The notes beneath the pieces were generated by a model. It was not told where the DNA came from and ran no database searches. It saw only the letters and a program-made list of their open reading frames with translations. Positions 54,801 to 62,628 of a stretch of DNA of 64,000 bases are shown in pieces (position 1 is the stretch's first letter; every line of letters starts with the position of its first letter). A program made the position numbers and the translations under genes. Origin of the DNA: Actinospica robiniae DSM 44927 (lineage in GTDB: Bacteria > Actinomycetota > Actinomycetes > Streptomycetales > Catenulisporaceae); assembly GCF_000504285.1 (NCBI RefSeq), contig NZ_KI632511.1:1609372-1673371 (forward strand), given 5' to 3'.

Positions 54801-56467
54801 CAGTCCTCGGGCGCGGTCGTGGCCAGGTCGTAGCTGATGCCGCCGTAGCTGCTGTCGTCGGCCCAGGTGCCGCGCAACGCGTGGTTGTCCGTCACGCCGG
54901 GCCGGTCCAACTGGGCGATACTCAGCGTCGGGGTGCTCTCCGTGTTGCCGCCCCACGAGAACACCCCGGTGTTCGCCAGCGCGCCGTCGGTGTCGGTGAT
55001 CGGGTTCGACCCTTCGAAGCCCTGCAGGATCTGCAGCGACTGGTAGATCTGCACGTCGTCGAACACCAGCGTGTTGCTCGAGCTGCCAGGCAGATTGACG
55101 GCGTAGCCCCACATGCTGGTCAGCGAGATCTGCGCGTCGTTCGGCGCGCCGGCCGGCTGGTAGTCCGCCCGCTTCTTCAGGTTCGCGAAGCCGACCTGCA
55201 CCTTCTTCCAGCCGTTGACGTCGTCGGTGAAGAAGGACTGCCACAGCTCGGCGTGCTCGCCGTCCGCTCCGCCCATCTTCACCTCGAACTCGATCTTCTG
55301 GCCCGAGCCGGTTCCCTTCACCCAGAAGCTGAACCCGTCGTACGCGCTCCAGTCCTGCGCGGTGGCGAAGTCACGGGAGAACCCGCCCCACCCGGAGATC
55401 TTGTACGCGACCTGCAACGCCTGGTTGCCGCTCGCCGCGCCGGGCACGTCCGGAGCCGCGACCTGCGTCAGCGCCGGGTTCGAAGCGGTGTCCGAGCCGA
55501 AGGTGAACAGGCCGGGATTGCCGCTGCTGAACGGGATGGTGCCGTCGAAGCCGTCGATGCTCTGCACCGCGCCGTCGGTCGGCACCGGGTTCTCGTTCAG
55601 GATGCTGACAGTCGTGGTAGCCCGCGGGCCGACTGAGGTCCCGGACGGGCTCGCGTTCGCCAGCGTCACGCTGAACGTCTTGGTCGGCCCGTTCAGCGGG
55701 TCGGGCAGTGCCGTGAGGTGGATCGTCTGCGAGGTCTGTCCGGGCGCGAAGGTCAACGTTCCAGCCGCGGCGGCGTAGTCGGTGCCCGCGACCGCACTGC
55801 CGTCCGTGGTCGCGTAGTCGACCGTGACTGGAGCGGTGGAAGCCGTGTTCAGCTTCACCGGAAGGTCGATGGACGAGCCCTGCTGCAGGCTGGCGGCGTC
55901 GACGCCCGCGCTCACGCCCTCCTGGGTGAAGTGCCCGAGCACCTGGAACTCATAGATCGAATATCCGTACTGCGCGCCCGAGATGGTCGTGCGTGCGGTG
56001 CCGGTCAGCCGCACGTAGCGGCCGGTGGTACCGGATGGAGCCGAGAAGGACTCGGTTCCGCCGGCGCCCGAGGTGGTCGAGTAGACCTGCGTCCACGTCG
56101 TCGCGTCGCTAGAGACCTCGACGTGGTACGCGGTGGCGAAGGCGGCTTCCCACTGGATGGAGAAACCGGAGATCGCCGCGTTCGCACCGAGGTCGACCTG
56201 CAACCACTGCGGATCGCTCCACGCGGAAGACCAGCGGGTCGTGGCATCGCCATCGACCGCCGCGGAGGCCGGGGTGTCGGAACCCTGTGCCGAGGACGCG
56301 GTCGCCTCGGCGCCAAGGGCTATGTTCGTGTCAGAGGCCGTGTCGGCCACGGCGATCTGCTGGAATCCAAAGGTGAGCAGACCCGCGAGCAGCGCGAGCA
56401 CCACTACGTGGACGGGCGCGCGGCGCCGGGTGCGGTATCGGCTGCGGTCAGCGGCGGGAAGGAACAT
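51884..56467 (-). CDS. Secreted multi-domain GH3 beta-glucosidase-type enzyme, 1527 aa
   Basis: ATG 56467 follows GGAG by 8 nt; ATG 56497 has no ribosome site. Order of domains: signal/TM (14-45); F5/8-type C discoidin (about 45-180); Calx-beta (about 182-290); two related CBM11/CIA30-like modules (about 302-476 and 486-666, both with FEVKMGGADGEH); second Calx-beta (about 672-786); GH3 N (about 790-1155) with RMTLEEKIGQM, DERWGRTYESFGEDP, KHFVGDGGT and nucleophile D1079 in GIVISDWQAI; GH3 C (about 1180-1372); and a helical tail. The pattern is that of bacterial beta-glucosidases acting on beta-glucans. It lies 13.7 kb from the island but carries the same GTTCCGGAAC promoter element. Confidence 0.92.
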   Translation of the reverse strand: MFLPAADRSRYRTRRRAPVHVVVLALLAGLLTFGFQQIAVADTASDTNIALGAEATASSAQGSDTPASAAVDGDATTRWSSAWSDPQWLQVDLGANAAISGFSIQWEAAFATAYHVEVSSDATTWTQVYSTTSGAGGTESFSAPSGTTGRYVRLTGTARTTISGAQYGYSIYEFQVLGHFTQEGVSAGVDAASLQQGSSIDLPVKLNTASTAPVTVDYATTDGSAVAGTDYAAAAGTLTFAPGQTSQTIHLTALPDPLNGPTKTFSVTLANASPSGTSVGPRATTTVSILNENPVPTDGAVQSIDGFDGTIPFSSGNPGLFTFGSDTASNPALTQVAAPDVPGAASGNQALQVAYKISGWGGFSRDFATAQDWSAYDGFSFWVKGTGSGQKIEFEVKMGGADGEHAELWQSFFTDDVNGWKKVQVGFANLKKRADYQPAGAPNDAQISLTSMWGYAVNLPGSSSNTLVFDDVQIYQSLQILQGFEGSNPITDTDGALANTGVFSWGGNTESTPTLSIAQLDRPGVTDNHALRGTWADDSSYGGISYDLATTAPEDWSAYAGIEFWFYGHNPSNDAVPGSGPTYEFEVKMGGADGEHSELWQTFFTDDWQGWHLIQVPFASLKHRSDFQPSGAPTNTSIDLTAMRGFALTEPAGTTAGEFDVDQFAIYGINTGTINAHVSTAQAVYAVNPGGTATVGVTLSTDGGKALDHDVTVGYALGGGTATAGTDYTDTSGTLTFPAGSASGSTQSFTVQTLPNTTASTAKTIPLQLAPTGADVSADNPVVVINAHGLPYLDSSLPVATRVADLLSRMTLEEKIGQMTQAERGDLTHQSDITGDALGSLLSGGGSTPTPNTPQGWADMIDSFQARAQATPLQIPLIYGEDSVHGDNNLVGATVFPQNIALGATRDPALVKQDGQITATETRATGVTWAFSPCVCVARDERWGRTYESFGEDPALVTQMETIIDGLQGDGALSKDTSVLATAKHFVGDGGTTYGSSTSGSYKLDQGVTTVTPAQLQALYLAPFQAAVQQHDIGSVMPSYSSLQIIGQDAAPIKMHARADMITGVLKQQYGFTGIVISDWQAINQLGPDYETDIETSINAGLDMIMVPDQYVNFENDLKDLVNKGLVSESRIDDAVTRILTQKFRLGLFEQPYADRTNASTIGDAAHRAVARQAAAESQVLLKNAVSTATGTAALPLSATANIYVAGSNANDLGNQLGGWSVTWQGGSGNNTDVGTTILQGMQADAPNAHITYSADASAPMTGSDVGVVVVGETPYAEGVGDVGNGSRTVDLSAGDKAAVDKVCAAMRCVVLIVSGRPMNIAPIQSEANAIVESWLPGSEGEGVADTLFGKSPFTGRLPDTWAKQIDATTTPVDVGIPATTGAYDPLYPYGWGLRTDSERTRITTVRDALAKQKDQTSKVAATLLTALLNGKGNWNADGSLAHTGAALALIAAASPAVQGTSPAAEANANLLVSVVRDIAQNAIVAGGATAMTRTAATTADAEHALMSGDATTAIAKLTKAYLTAAL

Positions 56468-56526
56468 GGCGAGAGCTCCATTGCTGGTCAGAACCATCGG
56501 TACAGCTTCGTGGGCAGTGCTGGGGA

Positions 56527-56579
56527 GTATCGCGGCGGCGGAGAACCGATGTCAATGGACTGGCTCGGTTCCGGAACCG
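56527..56579 (-). promoter_or_regulatory. Promoter of the 1527-aa GH3 gene with GTTCCGGAAC operator
   Basis: On the minus strand the 14-bp palindrome CGGTTCCGGAACCG (56566-56579) has its GGAACC end 11 nt upstream of TTGACA (56555-56550). A -10 CGATAC (56532-56527) follows after 17 nt. The leader is about 55 nt. The operator-to--35 distance equals that at the GH54 and GH18 genes. Confidence 0.8.
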
Positions 56580-56590
56580 GGCGTCCCTCC

Positions 56591-57110
56591 TCACCCCTTG
56601 ACCGACCCGCTGAGCATGCCGCGCTCGAACAGACGCTGTATGACCTGTTAGAGCAGCACGCTCGGCACCATCAGGATGGCCGCGGCGGCCAGCCGCACGC
56701 CGTCGCCGAGTTCCTGGGAGGACTGCAGCGAGGTCACCACGACCGTCAGGGGGTTCATCGACGGCGTCTGGATGACGAGGAGCGGCAGCAGGTACTGGTC
56801 CCAGATCATCAGGAAGCCGAAGACCGCACACGTGCCGAGCGCGGGCTTGCACAGGGGCAGCACGATCCTCAGGAAGATGCGCAGATCGCCGGCGCCGTCC
56901 ACGCGGGCCTGCTCCTCCAGTGCGAGCGGGATGCGCTTCATGAACCCGGTCAGGATGTAGATCGGCAGCCTCCATGACCGCGGAGTTGAGCAGCCCTCGG
57001 CTGACGCCGTTGTTCCAGGCCTGCGAGAGGTTCGACGCGCTCAGCCCTGCGTCCACAGGTCCATCCGGCCGAGCTGGTTCTGCGCCGCGCTGAACGCGGT
57101 GGCGATCATC
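56591..57110 (-). pseudogene. Sugar ABC transporter permease (MalG type), deleted and with a stop codon
   Basis: The right part reads GLSASNLSQAWNNGVSRGLLNSAV, the periplasmic segment of a MalG-type permease. It then jumps, by internal deletion and frame change near 56965, to the EAA loop MKRIPLALEEQARVDGAGDLRIFLRIVLPL and helices up to AAAAILMVPSVLL. An in-frame TAA (56650-56648) precedes the true end QVIQRLFERGMLSGSVKG (stop 56591). At least three lesions make it dead. Intact homologues import oligosaccharides. It adjoins the GH3 gene, so an uptake system for GH3 products was once here. Confidence 0.8.
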
Positions 57111-57293
57111 GACCACAGCGCCGCGCAGTTGGCCACCAAGCACTCAAGGAGCGCGCCGGCGCGTCACCTGGGTATCGTCACACACGTGCGGAGACTCGAT
57201 GCGGCTACGAGCAACTTGTCACCTGGCGAGCGGCGGTCGTGCGGCGCTGTACTGAGCACGCAACTGGACCGCGCGGCCTGCCTCGCGGAACGC

Positions 57294-57551
57294 ATGCGTG
57301 GAGTGCTGCTCGCACAACAACTGAATGGCCGCTCGGATCTCCACTGCTTCACCGGCTCCGGCTCGGTCGGCGACTGCCTTGCCTCCTACAAGCTGCACGT
57401 CGACTATACCTACCAGCCCCCCGGCGACTTCTGGGCACTGCAATGGTGTGAGACTGGCATCTACCTCGCGCTCGCCGCACTAGTGAGCGGCGCCTGCTTC
57501 TGGCGACCGGCCAGAGCGCACCGCCGCCTCGCACTCGTCAGCCACGCTTGA
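57294..57551 (+). CDS. Hypothetical membrane protein or fragment
   Basis: The frame gives MRGVLLAQQLNGRSDLHCFTGSGSV..., then YTYQPPGDFWALQWCETGIYLALAALVSGACFWR. The C-terminal FW-x-x-Q-W-x-E-x-GIY-x-AL helix is a pattern I know from short uncharacterised actinobacterial membrane proteins. The expected N-terminal helix is absent, so it is probably 5'-truncated. No function is known. Confidence 0.4.
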   Translation: MRGVLLAQQLNGRSDLHCFTGSGSVGDCLASYKLHVDYTYQPPGDFWALQWCETGIYLALAALVSGACFWRPARAHRRLALVSHA

Positions 57552-57770
57552 CGAAACCCATAGAGGCCCCCCGGACGACGGCTCCGGTCGCCGTGGTGCC
57601 TGTCTCATTAGACGTGTCCGACTCGACCGGTTGACCGAGAAGGGCTGAAAGTCATATTTTGGGTTGGGCTTGCGGACCTGTGCGGCTGCTGCTCGAGATG
57701 ATCGGCTGGAGTGAGCGGGCCGCAGGGGGCACGGCCTTTACTCAAAGTCGTCAACGAAGGGTCGATCACC

Positions 57771-58556
57771 ATGTCGAGCCTCGGCGTCGCCGTCGTGCGG
57801 CAATATGAACGCGGAGTCGTGTTCCGGTTGGGGCGGCTGCGTAACGTACGAGAACCCGGAATCCGGCTGATGATTCCGCTCGCGGATCGGATGGTCAAGG
57901 TCACGTTGCGGACGGTGACCATGCCGATCGCGTCGCAACAGGTGATCACCCAGGACAACGTCTCGATCGGTGTGGCCGGGGTCGCATATTTCCGCCGCGT
58001 CGATCCGGTCAAATCGATTATCGAAATCGAAGACGTCTCGTCGGCCGTCGCGCAGATCGCCCAGACCACCGTGCGTAACGTGGTCGGCCGCTCTCTCCTC
58101 GATCAGGTGCTGACCGATACCGAGACGCTCAACAAGCGGATCAGGGAGATCCTGGACGAGCTCACCAAGCCATGGGGCGTAGACGTCCTGCTGGTGGAAC
58201 TCAAAGACATCGAACTGCCGAACACCATGCAGCGCGCGATGGCGCGGCAGGCCGAGGCGGAGAGGGAGAAAAGGGCCAAGATCATCGCAGCTGAGGGCGA
58301 AGCCCTCAGCGCCGACCGACTCGCCGATGCCGCCGACGTCATCGCGAACCACCCGGTCGCCCTCCAGTTGCGCAACCTGCAGATCCTCGCGGACGTCGCC
58401 GCGGAGAAGAATTCGACGATCGTCTTCCCAGCCCAGTTCCTTGAGAGCGTCCGGGCAATCGGCCGCTTCGTCGAACGCGAGGCTCCAGCCGAAGCGCCCG
58501 AGACCCATTCCCAAGGCATTCCTGGCGGGAAACCGGCGACTTCGTCACGGAAGTGA
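57771..58556 (+). CDS. Slipin (SPFH/band 7 protein) lacking the N-terminal membrane anchor
   Basis: The 261-residue protein starts at ATG 57771 after AAGGG. It has the slipin core from the first residues: [67 protein letters not shown], the [19 protein letters not shown] block, [16 protein letters not shown] and an alpha-helical [23 protein letters not shown]. Slipins scaffold membrane microdomains and usually begin with a hydrophobic hairpin or helix of about 25 residues; here none precedes the core, and the sequence upstream is not hydrophobic. Either the anchor was lost or the protein is peripheral. The partner NfeD protease gene is not adjacent. Confidence 0.87.
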   Translation: MSSLGVAVVRQYERGVVFRLGRLRNVREPGIRLMIPLADRMVKVTLRTVTMPIASQQVITQDNVSIGVAGVAYFRRVDPVKSIIEIEDVSSAVAQIAQTTVRNVVGRSLLDQVLTDTETLNKRIREILDELTKPWGVDVLLVELKDIELPNTMQRAMARQAEAEREKRAKIIAAEGEALSADRLADAADVIANHPVALQLRNLQILADVAAEKNSTIVFPAQFLESVRAIGRFVEREAPAEAPETHSQGIPGGKPATSSRK

Positions 58557-58724
58557 GACTGGCGCTAGAAGTCCGAGATGCGGGCGCGCGCGCCACGCTC
58601 CACGTCTCGAACTCCCTCGCTATGATCACCGCGGCGCAGGTGCTGCATGTGGCGGTTTCGCGGGTGGCGGAGTGGGCATTAGGCGATGCGGTCGATGTCA
58701 TCGCGGGGGCGGCAGACGTCCGGT

Positions 58725-58913
58725 TCATACCGTGAGGCTGTAGGTGATCGCTGGTGTCGGCTCGTCGGTCCCCGGTAGGTCGTACATGCTCGGGCGAAAC
58801 CGGAACTCTGCATCGAACCGGTCCCACAGCCGCTGGGCCTCCTCGTCCCTGACCTGTGCCCAGGCGGCCGAGTCCCATCAGTGGCTCGCCACCCATGTGT
58901 CCCAGTTGCTCAT
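58725..58913 (-). pseudogene. Small hypothetical protein with in-frame TGA
   Basis: ATG 58913, two bases from the stop of the upstream gene, opens MSNWDTWVASH, then TGA (58880-58878), then continues in the same frame WDSAAWAQVRDEEAQRLWDRF and FRFRPSMYDLPGTDEPTPAITYSLTV. The Trp-rich, coding-like sequence after the stop suggests a TGG-to-TGA change. I do not recognise the family. Confidence 0.55.
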
Positions 58914-58914
58914 G

Positions 58915-59433
58915 TCAAGAACTCCGACGCATCGGCCACGGCGCGGCCACGCGAAGCTGTTCGGAGCATCTGGCCTCGACCTCGGCTTTCAGATCCGCTG
59001 AGGTGCGGCCCCACCCGCCTTCCCACTCATCGTCGAGGCCGTAGAGGTGGCCGAGCGGCAGGTTAAGCACGTCGTCGTCGTACTGCGCCTGAACGATGAC
59101 CTGCTCGACGCGCTTGACCACCCACTGCGGGTCAGCCCGGCGCAAGAGGAGCATTTCGGCCAGGTCACGGAAGGATGCGGTAGCCGCAGCCAGGCGCGTG
59201 GGCAGTATTTCGACGCCCGTCTCGGCCAGGGCCGTCGGCAGCAGATCGCGCACTGCGTGCGAGTCTTTGCCGTTCAAGCCGGCCAACTCCCGTAGTGCGT
59301 GACCGTCGTGGCCGTCGGCCAGCCATTGCGCGGCCCACCATGGCGTGCGCTCCACCGCAAGCGTCTCAAGTACGAGCCAGACCGCTACCGCGTGGGGCGA
59401 TGGCACTTGATCCCGGGCAGTCGGCTCACTCAT
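58915..59433 (-). CDS. Conserved actinobacterial hypothetical protein
   Basis: A 172-residue soluble protein: VERTPWWAAQWLADGHDGHALRELAGLNGKDSHAVRDLLPTAL, FRDLAEMLLLRRADPQWVVKRVEQVIV and a tail LPLGHLYGLDDEWEGGWGRTSADLKAEV. I have seen this pattern in streptomycete hypothetical proteins without a function. It is probably the first gene of a two-gene unit with the nonsense-bearing gene just downstream. No signal or membrane segment. Confidence 0.7.
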   Translation of the reverse strand: MSEPTARDQVPSPHAVAVWLVLETLAVERTPWWAAQWLADGHDGHALRELAGLNGKDSHAVRDLLPTALAETGVEILPTRLAAATASFRDLAEMLLLRRADPQWVVKRVEQVIVQAQYDDDVLNLPLGHLYGLDDEWEGGWGRTSADLKAEVEARCSEQLRVAAPWPMRRSS

Positions 59434-59496
59434 CCCTGTTCACCACGAGGGCGAGCGTACCGGCGGCGCGGTCGATCAAGAACTGATTTTCCGCCG

Positions 59497-59518
59497 CGGA
59501 AGAGGTCATTGGTTCGAT
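59497..59518 (+). repeat. Second tRNA-Val-like 3' fragment (22 bp)
   Basis: CGGAAGAGGTCATTGGTTCGAT matches 15794-15815 of the tRNA-Val fragment at 21 of 22 bases, in the same orientation. It breaks off in the T-loop. It could be a second attachment-site relic. Confidence 0.6.
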
Positions 59519-60927
59519 GTATCGGCAATGGTTCCTCCACCTGACTGTGGCTCAGGCGAACGAGGCGTTCGGCCCTCGGCTGAGGAGCACGCTCCCACCC
59601 TGCTCCCCGTTCTCATCGTCGTCGCGCTGGCTCCGACGCGGGGGGAAGGACACTCCTCGAAGTCTCACTTCGAGCACATCAACCCAGGTCGAGAGGCCCG
59701 CCAGTCGTCGCCTGGAGCGCGGACACTGGGCTGCAGAACGCCACCGGGCCGCCGGATGCACACGCCTGACGGCGCATCAGAGTAAGGAGGTTGCGGTGAG
59801 AAGAGTTCACCCGCCGGCCAGCCCCGCGGGGAGCGCCGCGGGGAGCCGAACCAGGGAGCATGCTCCCCAGCGAATGCGCTGAACTGCGCTCAACCGCACG
59901 GGTTACGGGCTATCAGATTCCAGGCTAGGGCCGATGGTCGTCTATTGCAGCAGACTTCCAACACATGCTCCACGGATCAAAGCTGTCGCCTGGATGCAGT
60001 CGGGCGGGTCGGCGCACCGCGGCTAAAGCGACCTACGACCCGGGAAGGCGGGCAGAAGCGCCACCTTTCCTGATTCAGCGGGCCCGATGTCGAGGCGCTG
60101 GATCTCGCTGGTGCCCTCGAAGATGGTGTAGATCTTGCGGTGACGATCTGAGTGCCGCTGACGCTACGTCGAAACCAGACCCGACCTGCGGTTTCCATGC
60201 CGCACCCTTTCCGTCTGCCGTAGGTACTTTTCATACTCTCGCGGAACAGGGACAGAACAGACTGGGCGGACGGGGAGGTCGCCTACCTCGCTCGCCAGCC
60301 ATTCATCCAGGCTATCGCGGCTCTATAAAATACTACCACCTAATATCAATAGATTGGCTTACGATCGCCCTGCCGTCCGCTGCATGCGCCTAGCTTCAGG
60401 CTAAGTACCATTGAGCATACTTCACAGTTTGGCGATAAGGCGCAATACTGCGGCCTCTGATTAATATCGCCATAATATCCTGCGGACTGACTATCCCGGC
60501 CAACACTATTGCCGCGGCAGAAGCGCGCTGGTGCCGTATCAGGCTACGCTCACCCGGTCCTGGTGGGACGATTGCATCTCGATGTGCAGTATCCGTTGGC
60601 TGTCGTTGAACTGATCGACCGCTGCTGCATACTGCCTGCCAAGCTTGCCGCGCGCAGCCCGATTCACTTGACGAAGACTGCAGGGGCACTCCCGGCGCAC
60701 TCAGTGCCGCGCTTATGTCCGGCTGGACGCCATTCGGGCTTCTGCGCTGACGCGCTGGATGATAGCCCGGTGCGGTCAGCGCGCCACAGAAGCGGTCTCG
60801 TTCCAAGAGTGGATTCGGCAAGGGCCTGAGAGCACCGCACCTACGTGGGTTGATCGGCTACGATGCCGGAAACGCCTGGGTGGAGGCGGCGGAACGGGCA
60901 GAAGGGCCGTCATCGGTGCCAACCAAC
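59519..60927. other. about 1.4 kb of decayed DNA without an intact gene
   Basis: No intact gene is supported. The stretch contains the acyl-CoA dehydrogenase scrap at 60076-60139 and a lower-GC part near 60300-60480 (TAATATCAATAG, GATTAATATCGCC) that is unlike the rest of the window and suggests foreign or degenerate sequence. Confidence 0.5.
60076..60139 (-). pseudogene. Acyl-CoA dehydrogenase C-terminal scrap
   Basis: The peptide RKIYTIFEGTSEIQRLDIG is the FAD/substrate-site motif (I-Y-x-I-F-E-G-T-[SA]-x-I-Q-R) near the C-terminus of acyl-CoA dehydrogenases. Nothing else of the gene remains in frame on either side. Confidence 0.6.
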
Positions 60928-61755
60928 ATGCACGTCGAGTTGCTGATCGACGTGGGCGGGGATGAAGCATACCGAGCGGTGGTTTCCGATTGGCTGGCAT
61001 CGGCGATCACAGCGGTCTTCCCGGAGGTCCCGGGTGCTGCCTACCCGCATTCCTCGTTGGGCGCGGCCTCCCTTCAGTTCGGTGGGAGGAGCCGGAGCCG
61101 CAAGTTCACGGCGGCGAACCTTGACTGGGCGTTGAACGAGGCCGTGGCCGGCTGCTCGATCTGGTGGGCGGTGACGCGTTCCGGCGTGCGGGACCATGCC
61201 ATGGCGCGTGTGCGGCGTGACGATGTGGACAAGTCATTCGCCCAGCTGATCCTGGACGTCCCGGAGGAGCTCTTCGTGGACCGGTCCGTCCAGCAACGGG
61301 TGTTGGAAGTGGTGCGTGAGCTAGCGGACATCACCGATTCGGTGTTCGGTGCGGTCGGCTACGGGGGCGATGCCACGCGCACGGAGCTGGAGTACGCGTT
61401 GAGATCTTACGGGGTGTTCAGCGAGTACCCGGCGGCTCGGCAATACCTTCGCGGCTATGACTGGGTGACAGTGGTTCCGAAGGAGATCGCGGCGGACCTG
61501 GGCGGCGTTGGCGCATTGACGGACAGCGGGGCGTTTCATCGCGTTGTGGGCCTGGCGTCCGGCGCAGTGGTGCTCGTCGCGACCGAGGAGTTCTCCGAAT
61601 ACGGGGACGTGGCTGCGCGCCGTGTGTTCGAGACTGTAGCCCGCGTGCTGAAACCCGGCCTTCCGCGACCTCGGCCTCAGTTGGGTGTGCCGCGTCCCAG
61701 GACCCCATTGGTGCTCCAGGACGCAGCAGACTACGGAGCTGATCTACGTACATAG
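60928..61755 (+). CDS. DUF3396-like protein (type VI immunity family pattern)
   Basis: A 275-residue soluble protein. The late part, TRTELEYALRSYGVFSEYPAARQYLRGYDWVTVVPKEIAADLGGVGAL, then GAFHRVVGLASGAVVLVATEEFSEYGDVAARRVFETVARVLKPG, resembles DUF3396 proteins, some of which are immunity partners of secreted effectors. The assignment rests on pattern memory. No toxin gene is next to it. The start is unsure: ATG 60928 is used; the frame is open to 60850. It sits between decayed mobile DNA on both sides. Confidence 0.55.
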   Translation: MHVELLIDVGGDEAYRAVVSDWLASAITAVFPEVPGAAYPHSSLGAASLQFGGRSRSRKFTAANLDWALNEAVAGCSIWWAVTRSGVRDHAMARVRRDDVDKSFAQLILDVPEELFVDRSVQQRVLEVVRELADITDSVFGAVGYGGDATRTELEYALRSYGVFSEYPAARQYLRGYDWVTVVPKEIAADLGGVGALTDSGAFHRVVGLASGAVVLVATEEFSEYGDVAARRVFETVARVLKPGLPRPRPQLGVPRPRTPLVLQDAADYGADLRT

Positions 61756-61782
61756 CAGCTGCCTGTAGGCACGGCTTCGCGA

Positions 61783-62182
61783 TCATGTCGCTAGGGTGAG
61801 GCGTGTGCGGTGGTGGTGCCAGCGGGCGCGGGCTTGGTGGCGTCGACGCCAGTCAGACCAGGCTAGATGGAGATTCTCGTTCTGGTTCGCCGGTGCTCGT
61901 TGGGCATTGGTCGTGATCAGTATGCGCTGGATCTCGGGGACGGTCAGTGCGGTCATGCCGCAGTCGACGGGTGCTTTCCGGTCGTCGGGGTTGGTGGGCA
62001 GGGGCTTCGGGGTCTTCGCCTTGGGTCGCTTGTTGGGCCGGTAGCTGGGTCCGTTCGTGAAGACCTGGTGGCTGGTGTTGATGATCCGGTCGAGCAAGGA
62101 CTCCGCGACAACGGGGTTGGGGAACGGCCCGTACCAGTCCTGGGGTGCCCGGTTAGCGGTGACGGCCAACCGACGTGCTCGG
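61783..62182 (-). pseudogene. IS21-family IstB, C-terminal fragment
   Basis: The frame reads TANRAPQDWYGPFPNPVVAESLLDRIINTSHQVF then NGPSYRPNKRP, the conserved end of IstB ATPases. It is followed by a basic WSDWRRRHQARARW tail like an IS end. The P-loop domain is absent. It pairs with the N-terminal istB fragment at 63053-63404; foreign DNA separates the two. Confidence 0.8.
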
Positions 62183-62325
62183 CCTCGCCTGCTTACAAGG
62201 CCGCCGCCCAGATCAAAGTATGCGCGTAGTCTGATGTACAGGTATCTTTGATGGAAGACGGCACTCGCGAGCGTGGGCTTCCGAACGTCGTTACGTCATG
62301 AGGTGCACGAGCACGAGGGGGCAAG

Positions 62326-62628
62326 ATGACACAGGATCCACGAGGTATCTATGAGCAACCGTCTGAACAGGCGACGATGCGGTGCCCGAATTGCCACGGC
62401 ACAGGCGAGATTCCCATCCCGACCCCTACGGGAGTGGTGCGGAACAGATGCGAAATATGCGGCGGAACGGGAAATATTCCCGAGACGGCTGAGAATATAG
62501 CATTTGCGGGGCAATTGCACCGTTCGCGGGCGCGCGCACGGGGCTGTTTCTGGCTGGTAGTGCTTGCGCTCATAGCGCTGATACTCATGCTGCTTGTAAT
62601 CGGCGGACTCATCATTAAGAGCCAATAG
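62326..62628 (+). CDS. Zinc-ribbon (DnaJ CR-like) membrane protein
   Basis: The 100-residue protein starts at ATG 62326 after GAGGGGGCAAG. It has two CxxCxGTG units (CPNCHGTGEI and CEICGGTGNI, about residues 20-52), as in the DnaJ cysteine-rich domain, so it probably binds one zinc. A basic stretch (HRSRARARG) and a single C-terminal membrane helix (FWLVVLALIALILMLLVIGGLII) follow. The ribbon would face the cytoplasm by the positive-inside rule. It lies inside DNA that interrupts the istB remnant. Complete, function unknown. Confidence 0.7.
   Translation: MTQDPRGIYEQPSEQATMRCPNCHGTGEIPIPTPTGVVRNRCEICGGTGNIPETAENIAFAGQLHRSRARARGCFWLVVLALIALILMLLVIGGLIIKSQ

Noticed and set aside
52000-55636. 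Plus-strand open frame of more than 1200 codons
   Set aside because: Shadow of the 1527-aa GH3 gene; no ribosome site, no recognisable domain and shadow-type composition.
58878-58880. Selenocysteine codon
   Set aside because: No SECIS-like hairpin follows closely, and the context (SH-TGA-WDS) fits a mutated tryptophan codon.
60396-60821. Minus-strand frame of 141 codons in the low-GC stretch
   Set aside because: No domain, mixed composition and no ribosome site; it lies in decayed DNA.
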